Shown in pieces: positions 1 to 5,858 of a stretch of 10,198 nucleotides of DNA. Every line of letters starts with the position of its first letter. Position 1 is the stretch's first letter. The position numbers were made by a program, and so were the translations under genes. A model generated the notes under the pieces. It was not told the origin of the DNA and did not search any database. It was given only the letters and a program-made list of their open reading frames with translations. Origin of the DNA: Anaerolineae bacterium (GTDB lineage: Bacteria > Chloroflexota > Anaerolineae > JAADDB01); contig WFQT01000280.1 of assembly GCA_015486895.1 (NCBI GenBank), forward strand, positions 1 through 10,198, given 5' to 3'.

Positions 1-245
1 GCCCTTCCTGGGCACTATTTCTCGCTAGTTTGAGTACGGCGGTTCTCGGCACAATTATTGGCGTCTACGGCATCTTTATGACACCCATTGGCTGGAAGTA
101 CGCGTTTTATATGTGGGCTTACGCTTTGAGCTGGTTCGTGTTCAACGACGTAGTGAAAATGCTCACTTATCGTCTGCTGCGCAAATATGATGCCGAGAGA
201 GCGAAACACAGCACCCCCCCAGCACTGTCAACTTCATCCGTGTAA
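1..245 (+). CDS. P-type cation (H+) ATPase, C-terminal fragment
   Basis: This is the last 80 residues of a gene that begins outside the window; the reading frame is open from base 3 to the TAA at 243-245. The visible part starts PSWALFLASLSTAVLG, contains FMTPIGWKYAFYMWAYALSW and then NDVVKMLTYRLL, and ends in a polar tail. The PSW...GW(K)YA...ND.vK..YR pattern is the usual end of the plasma-membrane proton-efflux ATPase subfamily (P3A-like), covering the last two membrane helices and a short cytoplasmic tail. The family couples ATP hydrolysis to proton export across the cytoplasmic membrane. No catalytic motif (DKTGT, TGD) is visible, so subfamily and activity are inferred from the tail alone. 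The gene converges on the rhomboid-like gene, with a palindrome between them. A TTG at 30 could be misread as a start; homologous sequence upstream of it shows that it is internal. Confidence 0.8.
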   Translation, partial: PSWALFLASLSTAVLGTIIGVYGIFMTPIGWKYAFYMWAYALSWFVFNDVVKMLTYRLLRKYDAERAKHSTPPALSTSSV

Positions 246-292
246 AAAGTTGGAAAGCTACAGGTTAGCAAGGATTACGCTTTTGAATGTTC

Positions 293-334
293 AGAAGTTC
301 AACTTCTGCGAGAAGTGCGAGAAGTTGAACTTCT
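293..334. terminator. Double-palindrome hairpin between convergent genes
   Basis: Two 15-nt arms, AGAAGTTCAACTTCT (293-307) and AGAAGTTGAACTTCT (320-334), are perfect reverse complements separated by 12 nt (308-319). Each arm is itself a near-perfect palindrome around a central C or G, so the tract can fold as one long hairpin or as two small ones. It lies between the stop codons of the convergent ATPase and rhomboid-like genes and overlaps the last base of the latter's coding strand (TAG at 333-335). A bidirectional terminator is the natural reading, but there is no strong T-tract on either side. It could equally be a dispersed repeat. Confidence 0.55.
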
Positions 335-944
335 AAAGTGACAAAAACAGCAACCCGATAACCAAGCCGATGATCAGCGCCAGCCAATGTCCTGTATCTG
401 CCAGCCATTCGGGCATCAGAATCCATTTCAGAACCAGATACAGGGGTACACCAGCCTCCAGCGCAATAGTCTGCCAGTGCCGCGCCGCCTCCGGCGACCG
501 ATTGAGCGCCACCACGAGCACACCTATCACGCCGAACAGCCCCACCGAAAGCCCGATGTCCGTCAGCGGGTAGACTTCCGGACCCGGCGCTATCCCCCGA
601 ACCATCAGAAATCGGAAAATCACGGCGACCAGCAGCCAGATAACCAGTTGCACGATCCAATACACCGCCATCGTGGTAAACGTCCCCAGCCTGGATTCTG
701 CCATCGCCAATATTGGCACGCCAGCAAGGATCACGCCATAGAGCATGAACGCATCATTGCAGAAGAAAACCATCGTGAAGATCGTCCACCATTTCCCCTC
801 GAAGATTTTCTGCGGACCGGTACCCCACGTGTTTTGCATCGACGCGGGGATCCCATGCCCCAGCACAGTCCCTGTGAAGATCCCTACTACGAAAATTACT
901 AGAAACAACGCCGTTGTGAAAGGATGCTCGACTACCCAGTCCAA
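333..944 (-). CDS. Rhomboid-like integral membrane protein
   Basis: This is a 203-residue protein with about six membrane helices. Rhomboid-fold signatures appear in order: GKWWTIFTMVFF (residues 50-61), matching the rhomboid loop-1 'G.wWR..T..F'; AESRLGT (82-88); DIGLSVGLFGVIG (129-141), at the place of the GxSG helix with Ser133; and DTGHWLALIIGLVIG (183-197), with His186 where rhomboids carry the catalytic His. Ser133 and His186 could form the protease dyad, but the second Gly of GxSG is Val134 and the loop-1 His is absent, so it may be one of the non-proteolytic rhomboid-like proteins. The start is the TTG at 942-944: GAGGAG lies 7 nt upstream, inside the end of the DUF2156 gene, whose stop is 1 nt away. 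The frame stays open further upstream only as a shadow of that gene. The tight spacing implies co-translation with DUF2156. Confidence 0.7.
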   Translation of the reverse strand: MDWVVEHPFTTALFLVIFVVGIFTGTVLGHGIPASMQNTWGTGPQKIFEGKWWTIFTMVFFCNDAFMLYGVILAGVPILAMAESRLGTFTTMAVYWIVQLVIWLLVAVIFRFLMVRGIAPGPEVYPLTDIGLSVGLFGVIGVLVVALNRSPEAARHWQTIALEAGVPLYLVLKWILMPEWLADTGHWLALIIGLVIGLLFLSL

Positions 945-945
945 G

Positions 946-2703
946 TCAATTCTCCTCGTCTGTCGGCGAATGCATTCTATTCCGTTGCTGCGCCAGCGCG
1001 TCCACCAACGCCTTGACCACTTTCTGCGGCGATGGTATCTCGCCCAGGACCATCGAAAGGAGCGAGACGTCTCTGACGTGCGCTCTCGCCATGGCGTAGA
1101 GCACCTGCGGCACCGCCAGATTGCTGCTGTAAACCATGTATCGGTCCTCCCATGCCGGCAGAAATTTTGCTTTGAACATCTGAAGCGATTTGTAGGCATA
1201 GACGCTGGACATTTTCTCGTACACCAGCGACAGGGACTTCGCTAGCATCGGGAAATCGTTCTGGCCATCATTGATGTTCGCCAGCGGAGCCATCCCCAGG
1301 GAGGCCATCTCGTAACCATTTTCCTGAAACCGGAGTAAAGACCGCGTGATCAGGTATTCCATCAGGCCGTGCGGCGCGTCGAGCCTTCGGCGCATGAAAT
1401 CCAGGTTCCAGCCGCGGCGGGCGTACACTGGCGCCCAAGTCAGGAACCCGAGGACGTTCCCATCGGCGTCAAGCGCCGCCGAAAGACGCTCCTCCGGATG
1501 CCCTTCGATGTGCGTACCCCCCATCGAAAATGCAAGCTCGCTGCGCCCTGCCAGCCATTCCGCGGAAATACGTCGGATTTCCTCCCTGACCCTCTCGTTC
1601 GGCACCACATCGTCGTACATGGCAAAGCTCCAGCCAAGCCGTTTCCCTTTGTTTAGCGCCGTGCGGAGATCCTGTTTCTTCTTCCCTGAAAGCGTCCACT
1701 CCCGCAGGTCGATCACAGCATCCTCGCCGACTTTGAGGAGCAGAAGCCCATGGGAGTGGTAATCGTCCAGGAAGCGGTCGGTGGTCTGGTAAAACGCCGG
1801 AAGCCAGTCGTTGGATCCGCACGTGACGATCCAATCGCACAGGGCGGAGCCAATCCGCCCCGGTGGCCCGATGGGATCACCCAGCGCCAGCGGGATGTTT
1901 ACGATCAGAGTATAAGGGATGACCACCTCCTCGGACGAGTCAAAGAAATACCTCTTGTCCGGCATCAGGGTGAAATAGGACACGGGCGACTGACCATAGA
2001 GCCGTACCAGCACCGAGACGTATTTCTCATCCCGCAGAGTCCGTTCGTGAGGGTGGCGAACCGGCCTGGTAACGGCCCACACCACGTACAGGAGCGCAGC
2101 GGGGCCGATCCAGTGGAGCGAACGCAGAAACCAGAGCGCCCTCTCGCTGGACGGCTTGTACAGGTGTGGCGATCCCCAAGTCAGCAGGTTGATCCCCTCC
2201 GAAAGCGCCTGCGTCAGGTGGAAACCCTGGGGAACGAATTCTTCGCGGAAAAGCCAGAATCCAAACAAAGTGTAGCCAAGGACGAAAAGAAGCGCAAACG
2301 GGCCAATGAATAAGACATAGCTCCAGGCAGAGGGATCGGACCGGACGGTGAAATCCTTCCGGAAAGCGACGAGGATGCCAAGCAAGGCAAAGCTGATAAC
2401 AGCACCTTCCACATCCAGCCCCTTAGCCAGGTGTGTTACACCCGCGATAGTAACCATCCAGACGGCAATGCTCCATGCTTCACGCTTCCGCAGCGCCAGC
2501 CGCCACGCAATCGCCATCAGGACAAACCCTGCCATAGCCGTCACCGTCCTGGTACCATACTGGACTTCCTCATCGACGAACTCAGAGAGCAGCGAAAGCC
2601 TTCCAGGTTGCGCGTCAATGTAGAATGCGCTCAGCACGTCGAAAAGACCCACGAGTGCGGTTATGAAAGCAACAAAATACACTCTCCTCCTTGTGGTGAT
2701 CAT
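946..2703 (-). CDS. DUF2156/MprF-like membrane protein (phosphatidylglycerol aminoacyltransferase-type domain)
   Basis: A 585-residue protein. The N-terminal part has about six membrane helices (about 8-28, 52-70, 76-94, 100-114, 127-152, 188-212). The cytoplasmic part (about 220-540) matches the C-terminal synthase domain of MprF (LPG_synthase_C, DUF2156): GDPIGPP at 275-281, FYQTTDRFL from 304, KVGEDAVIDL at about 325-334, then LSGKKKQDLRTALNKGKR, and later FLTWAPVY and LGMAPLAN. MprF-type enzymes transfer an amino acid from aminoacyl-tRNA to phosphatidylglycerol and flip the product, lowering surface charge. This protein is shorter than full MprF (about 840 residues) and lacks the large flippase region, so the substrate and even the aminoacyl transfer are uncertain. 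The ATG start has GGGAG 8 nt upstream on the minus strand. It is the first gene of a pair with the rhomboid-like gene. Its base composition looks more GC-rich than the + strand genes to its right. Confidence 0.82.
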   Translation of the reverse strand: MITTRRRVYFVAFITALVGLFDVLSAFYIDAQPGRLSLLSEFVDEEVQYGTRTVTAMAGFVLMAIAWRLALRKREAWSIAVWMVTIAGVTHLAKGLDVEGAVISFALLGILVAFRKDFTVRSDPSAWSYVLFIGPFALLFVLGYTLFGFWLFREEFVPQGFHLTQALSEGINLLTWGSPHLYKPSSERALWFLRSLHWIGPAALLYVVWAVTRPVRHPHERTLRDEKYVSVLVRLYGQSPVSYFTLMPDKRYFFDSSEEVVIPYTLIVNIPLALGDPIGPPGRIGSALCDWIVTCGSNDWLPAFYQTTDRFLDDYHSHGLLLLKVGEDAVIDLREWTLSGKKKQDLRTALNKGKRLGWSFAMYDDVVPNERVREEIRRISAEWLAGRSELAFSMGGTHIEGHPEERLSAALDADGNVLGFLTWAPVYARRGWNLDFMRRRLDAPHGLMEYLITRSLLRFQENGYEMASLGMAPLANINDGQNDFPMLAKSLSLVYEKMSSVYAYKSLQMFKAKFLPAWEDRYMVYSSNLAVPQVLYAMARAHVRDVSLLSMVLGEIPSPQKVVKALVDALAQQRNRMHSPTDEEN

Positions 2704-2876
2704 ACCGCTCTCCCCCTCTTGATTGGAACGCGGAGAAGCTTACCATACAAGGTGTAATAAGGAAAGCACTTGTAGCTTGGGATGACCTGTACTGGTATAT
2801 GTTGACAATGATGAGCCCTCCACCCCTCTTTTAGGGAGACGGCAGGTAGGCTGCTTTGTCAGATCGGAGAGAGATT

Positions 2877-2948
2877 ATGCAAACAGGTGCGAATCACGTC
2901 CTCGATGGGGCCTGGGGCTACATCGCAGCCAACCTGCCCTACGAATAA
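2877..2948 (+). CDS. Putative 23-residue small ORF
   Basis: An ATG with GGAG 7 nt upstream (2866-2869) opens a 23-codon frame ending in TAA; the peptide begins MQTGANHVLDGAW and ends AANLPYE. It has no signal peptide or membrane segment, and I recognise no family. A GC-rich hairpin begins 8 nt after the stop, so a small independent transcript or a leader peptide is possible. The ideal ribosome-binding-site spacing is the main support; a frame this short could occur by chance. No matching promoter was found: a TTGACA at 2802-2807 has no -10 box at the right distance. Confidence 0.25.
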   Translation: MQTGANHVLDGAWGYIAANLPYE

Positions 2949-2956
2949 GCGATACA

Positions 2957-2972
2957 CCCCCAGGACTGGGGG
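2957..2972. terminator. Short GC hairpin after the mini-ORF
   Basis: CCCCCAG (2957-2963) pairs with CTGGGGG (2966-2972) around GA; in practice the closing pairs would open into a hexaloop. The following sequence is G-rich with TTTT only at 2983-2986, so it is a weak candidate for an intrinsic terminator. Confidence 0.3.
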
Positions 2973-2990
2973 CCGGGGGGCTGTTTTCAA

Positions 2991-3101
2991 GGAAGACCTC
3001 TCCCCCAAGCTGCGCTACGCTTAGCTTTTCCCCCTCCGAGGCGGAGAGGGGGGGGCTGGCCGACCAAATGGTCGGCTAGCCGAGGGTGAGGTCCTATTTC
3101 C
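2991..3101. repeat. Cloverleaf-like multi-hairpin intergenic element
   Basis: An outer stem pairs GACCTC (2995-3000, extending to 3004 with one mismatch) with GAGGTC (3088-3093, extending back to 3084). GGAA at 2991-2994 can also meet TTCC at 3098-3101. Inside are three hairpins in succession: AAGCTGCG (3007-3014) with CGC and AGCTT (3018-3027); CCCCCTCCG (3030-3038) with CGGAG-A-GGGG (3042-3051); and GGCTGGCCGACC (3054-3065) with GGTCGGCTAGCC (3070-3081) around loop AAAT, 12 bp with one G-T wobble. The layout resembles dispersed palindromic elements found between genes in many environmental bacterial genomes. It carries no coding potential. Whether it is multi-copy cannot be told from this window. 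Confidence 0.6.
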
Positions 3102-3105
3102 AAGG

Positions 3106-3120
3106 GAGCGGTATGATCAC
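3106..3120 (+). repeat. Inverted 15-nt copy of the DUF2156 translation-start region
   Basis: GAGCGGTATGATCAC at 3106-3120 is identical to the minus-strand sequence at 2710-2696, which spans the ribosome-binding side and the first codons of the DUF2156 gene. Similarity seems to continue on both sides if one-base gaps are allowed. On the + strand it opens a 15-codon frame (3113-3160, MITQREKQEPLLLAS) preceded by GGGAG. It may be a remnant of a duplicated gene start or a pair of terminal inverted repeats; no target-site duplication is visible. Confidence 0.5.
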
Positions 3121-3162
3121 ACAGAGAGAAAAACAAGAGCCTTTGCTTCTGGCTTCTTAGTT

Positions 3163-3175
3163 CTGGCTAAGCCAG
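3163..3175. promoter_or_regulatory. Palindrome upstream of the GT39 promoter
   Basis: CTGGCT-A-AGCCAG is a perfect dyad of 13 nt centred 32 nt upstream of the proposed -35 box. TTCTGGCT also occurs as a direct repeat at 3147-3154 and 3161-3168. It could be an operator, but a single site with no known regulator is weak evidence. Confidence 0.25.
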
Positions 3176-3200
3176 GTTAGGACACACCCAATTATTTTAG

Positions 3201-3230
3201 TTCCTGCTTCCGCACCAGGTGGAGTATAAT
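3201..3230 (+). promoter_or_regulatory. Putative sigma70-type promoter of the GT39 gene
   Basis: There is a perfect -10 box TATAAT at 3225-3230 and a poor -35 candidate TTCCTG at 3201-3206 (18-nt spacer). The start codon is 39 nt downstream of the -10. The weak -35 suggests that an activator or the upstream dyad may matter. Confidence 0.45.
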
Positions 3231-3269
3231 CATCTACAAGTCTAGCGGAAATCCATTTTATAGCTCAAT

Positions 3270-5537
3270 ATGGTAAACACAGTATCAGAACTAGTGCCGG
3301 GGAAACAAACACAGGTGCACAGAGACGAGCAAGCATTGGCAAAAATCTCTAACAGCCGTATTAAGTACTTGTTAGGACTATATCTCCTTCTTTCCCTGAT
3401 CTACAACGTCGTTAATCCGATCTTAGAAGCGCCAGATGCTGTCTGGCACTTTCAATACATTCTTTACCTGGCAAGGGGAAACGGATTACCTCACTATGTC
3501 GACAAGCCACTGCCCATGCAGCAAGAGGCTAGCCAGCCACCGCTCTATTATGCATTGGGAGCGCCATTTGTGCTCCTGGCTAATACTCACGACGTAACAC
3601 AGACACTCGTTGTCAACCCTCATGCGGCTTTAGGCAATGCCGCCGGCTATGATAACAAGAACTATGTGGTTCACCCACCCTTTGAACGCTTCCCTTACCA
3701 CGGCACCACCCTGGTAGTGCATCTCCTCAGGCTTCTTTCAACATTACTGGGCGTCATCGCTGTCCTCTTCACCTACAAAACGGCCAGAATACTTTTAGGC
3801 GAGACGCTCGGCCTCTTAACGGCAGCACTGGTTGCCTTCAATCCCCAGTTCATTTTCTTGAATGCCTCAGTCAACAACGATAGTTTAATTGGCATGTTAG
3901 GCATCATCGCCCTCTATTTGATCGTCGTGTCCTGGGAACGGCCAACGTTAGGCAAAATAGTGGCCCTCGGTGTTGTTATGGGAATGGCCGCCATCGCCAA
4001 GCTGAGTGGTCTGGCTTTAATCCCTTTGGTTTCCTTAGCTCTGCCTTTCATTGCCTGGCGGCACCAGGTGAAAGGCAAGCTAATAGTGTGGTACGCTGTG
4101 ATCGGGACAGCAATCATCACCATAGCCGGCTGGTGGTATCTACGCAACTGGATGCTGTACAGTGACCCCACCGGCTTAAAAGTCATGTTTGCCATTTATC
4201 CCCAACGCACCCAAGCCCCTTCTTTCGCCAAGTTAATCGCTCTGTTCGACGGCGTGCGGAAATCTCTTTGGGCCGTCTTTGGCTGGTTCAACGTGATTGT
4301 CCCCTCGTGGATTTACACCATTCTTTCCCTTTGGATGTTGCTGGGGAGTGTAGGCTTTCTCCACTATCTGGTCAAAACCGTCCAGCGCAGAGATTGGGAG
4401 CAGCTTATCCTCTGGTCCATTATTGCCTTCTGGGCTCTCACCTACGTGGCGGCGTTGATGAAATGGGCACTAATAAGCTCACCGCAGGGCAGGATGCTCT
4501 TCCCAGCCCTGTCCGCCATGACACTTCTCTGGCTCAAAGGGTGGATCGACTGGCTGCCGGCTCAAGTCGGCAAGAAGTTCGCGACCGCATCCGTAGTCAG
4601 CTTGGTGTTGCTGGCAGTAGTGGTACCCTTTGCTTACATTCGGCCGGCTTACGCGGCGCCGAAATTCGTGCAAGCCTCGCAACTCCCAGCAGGGCTACAG
4701 CGCCTGGACCGGACTTACGCCGACAGTGTAAAGCTACTGGGAATCAAAATCCAGCCTGCAACGGTCAAGCCAGGACAGGAGCTACATGTTCATTCCTGCT
4801 GGCAAATGATCAAAGCCACCACTAAAAACTATAGCATATTCGTCCACATCTGGGGCCGGGGGGGTCCTAACGCCCATAGCAAAATTCCTGTCCAAATAGG
4901 CACTTACCCTGGGAAGGGTACCTTACCGACTTCGGCCATTCCCGCAGGTGCCATCTGGTGTGAAACTTACACGCTCCGCATTCCACCCGACTTAGCCGCC
5001 CCAACCAGGCTCACTGTGGAGATGGGCATGTATGATTTCTGGCAACACCTCTCCCTCCCCGTAACGGATAGCCGGGGCCGGCCGGTAACTACAGGGATAG
5101 TGGGCTATGCAGCTTTAGAGCCAAAAAGCTGGCCAGCGCTGCCCAAGCAGGCTACGCATTTACATTACCAGTTCGCCGACGGCATTCAGCTCGCTGGCTA
5201 CACACTGGAAAACAAGCAACTGACTTTGTACTGGAAAGCCTATCGACAACCACAGCATGACTACACCGTTTTCATTCACATCCTGGACCAAAGAGGCAAC
5301 ATGGTTTGCGGCAGTGACAGTATGCCAGTAAACAGCAATTTCCCCACTTCCATGTGGCCGCGAGGGGCTGTTGTGGAAGATGTAAGAATGCTGAATCTCT
5401 CCAGCCTACTGCCGGGGACATACAGTCTACAAACAGGGATTTACTGGCTGGAGACTATGGAACGGCTACCGGTTACTGGCCCGGCAGGCCCTATTCCAGA
5501 TCGATCTGTACCTTTGTGTGCTCTCCTCGTGCCTTGA
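3270..5537 (+). CDS. GT39-like membrane glycosyltransferase with two C-terminal beta-domains
   Basis: A 755-residue polytopic protein. Residues about 32-455 form the GT-C membrane part, with roughly 9-11 helices: helix 1 (about 33-51) followed by the extracytoplasmic motif EAPDAVWH (53-60), then QPPLYY (89-94), NASVNNDSL, AKLSGL and GRMLFPAL, all typical of GT39/DUF2142-type enzymes. These use polyprenyl-phosphate sugars to glycosylate lipids or proteins outside the membrane. Residues about 485-755 are soluble and hold two similar beta-rich units, recognisable by YSIFVHIWGRGG (first) and YTVFIHILDQRG (second), each followed by a G(M/I)Y...LPVT segment. Oddity: the usual PDE of the first loop reads PDA, keeping Asp56 but losing the acidic neighbour. 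The ATG start has no clear Shine-Dalgarno sequence (AT-rich leader), although a TATAAT lies 39 nt upstream. It stands alone; acceptor and sugar are unknown. Confidence 0.8.
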   Translation: MVNTVSELVPGKQTQVHRDEQALAKISNSRIKYLLGLYLLLSLIYNVVNPILEAPDAVWHFQYILYLARGNGLPHYVDKPLPMQQEASQPPLYYALGAPFVLLANTHDVTQTLVVNPHAALGNAAGYDNKNYVVHPPFERFPYHGTTLVVHLLRLLSTLLGVIAVLFTYKTARILLGETLGLLTAALVAFNPQFIFLNASVNNDSLIGMLGIIALYLIVVSWERPTLGKIVALGVVMGMAAIAKLSGLALIPLVSLALPFIAWRHQVKGKLIVWYAVIGTAIITIAGWWYLRNWMLYSDPTGLKVMFAIYPQRTQAPSFAKLIALFDGVRKSLWAVFGWFNVIVPSWIYTILSLWMLLGSVGFLHYLVKTVQRRDWEQLILWSIIAFWALTYVAALMKWALISSPQGRMLFPALSAMTLLWLKGWIDWLPAQVGKKFATASVVSLVLLAVVVPFAYIRPAYAAPKFVQASQLPAGLQRLDRTYADSVKLLGIKIQPATVKPGQELHVHSCWQMIKATTKNYSIFVHIWGRGGPNAHSKIPVQIGTYPGKGTLPTSAIPAGAIWCETYTLRIPPDLAAPTRLTVEMGMYDFWQHLSLPVTDSRGRPVTTGIVGYAALEPKSWPALPKQATHLHYQFADGIQLAGYTLENKQLTLYWKAYRQPQHDYTVFIHILDQRGNMVCGSDSMPVNSNFPTSMWPRGAVVEDVRMLNLSSLLPGTYSLQTGIYWLETMERLPVTGPAGPIPDRSVPLCALLVP

Positions 5538-5562
5538 ACAGAGGCAGACCGCGTGCCTGTTT
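5538..5562 (+). terminator. Weak hairpin after the GT39 gene
   Basis: AGGCA (5542-5546) pairs with TGCCT (5554-5558), with ACA/TGT able to extend the stem across a bulge, followed by GTTTC. It directly follows the stop codon. Stem and T-tract are both short, so termination is only plausible. Confidence 0.3.
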
Positions 5563-5567
5563 CGACA

Positions 5568-5729
5568 CTACAAGGAACGAAAACTTCGCCAGGCAGCGAG
5601 ATCAGGATTCAACGCCAGGACGCCAAGGTCTATAAGGCGTAAAATCCTTTCGATTTCTCTGCCAACGTGAAATTTTACCATACCATCTTTCGCGAATGCT
5701 TTCTCAATAGCATTTCTTCTCACTTTCAC
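5568..5729 (-). CDS. Doubtful 53-residue small ORF
   Basis: A minus-strand frame runs from GTG (5727-5729), with AAGG 8 nt upstream, to TAG (5568-5570). The peptide begins MKVRRNAIEKAFAKDG, passes through REIERILRLIDLG and ends LAAWRSFRSL, giving a basic, helix-prone composition. I recognise no family. Against it: its second half is encoded by the GCC/AGG-rich tract (5611-5640) that looks like dispersed repeat, it is antisense to the gap between two + strand genes, and no promoter is evident. It may be a remnant of a gene tail. Confidence 0.2.
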   Translation of the reverse strand: MKVRRNAIEKAFAKDGMVKFHVGREIERILRLIDLGVLALNPDLAAWRSFRSL

Positions 5730-5790
5730 AAGTTGTGCCTTTACTACAAGAGTAACTGACAGATGCTATATATGGATTCTTTCTGGTGAT

Positions 5791-5819
5791 TTGTGGCTAT
5801 AGTACAGTAATCCTATAGA
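5791..5819 (+). promoter_or_regulatory. Possible upstream tandem promoter
   Basis: TTGTGG (5791-5796) and TATAGA (5814-5819) are spaced by 17 nt, about 33 nt upstream of the stronger promoter. Each box matches consensus only partly. Confidence 0.3.
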
Positions 5820-5823
5820 AATT

Positions 5824-5852
5824 TTGTGTGCTTTTCTGTTATCGTGTAAAAT
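5824..5852 (+). promoter_or_regulatory. Putative sigma70-type promoter of the kinase gene
   Basis: TTGTGT (5824-5829) and TAAAAT (5847-5852) are separated by exactly 17 nt; the -10 box matches consensus at five of six bases. Transcription would begin near 5859, giving a leader of about 270 nt before the kinase ATG. Confidence 0.5.
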
Positions 5853-5858
5853 CAGTGC

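Larger units (their letters stand above)
2704..3269. other. Divergent intergenic region (DUF2156 / GT39 gene)
   Basis: This 566-nt spacer lies between two divergently transcribed genes and holds no ORF of ordinary length. From left to right it contains about 170 nt in which I see no convincing promoter for DUF2156, a 23-codon ORF with a good ribosome binding site (2877-2948), a GC hairpin (2957-2972), a multi-hairpin repeat element (2991-3101), an inverted partial copy of the DUF2156 start region (3106-3120), a dyad (3163-3175) and a promoter for the GT39 gene (3201-3230). Each is listed separately. Confidence 0.7.

Noticed and set aside
945..1199. N-terminal extension of the rhomboid-like frame upstream to 1199
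   Set aside because: The extension is Arg/Trp-rich and lies wholly inside the DUF2156 gene in another frame; the TTG at 944 has a well-placed GAGGAG and hydrophobic sequence begins there.
387..1245. Long + strand open frames opposite the rhomboid-like and DUF2156 genes
   Set aside because: They are antisense shadows with His/Pro/Arg-rich composition and no family signature.
2802..2807. Consensus -35 box TTGACA before the 23-codon ORF
   Set aside because: No -10-like sequence occurs 16-19 nt downstream (the region reads CCTCTTTTAG), so it is not a convincing promoter.
4268..4825. 185-codon + strand frame within the GT39 gene
   Set aside because: It is out of frame inside a gene with clear family motifs and has no ribosome binding site or recognisable domain.
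5354..5635. 93-codon + strand frame across the end of the GT39 gene
   Set aside because: Its first two thirds overlap the GT39 gene out of frame, its composition is biased, and the remainder is repeat-like spacer.
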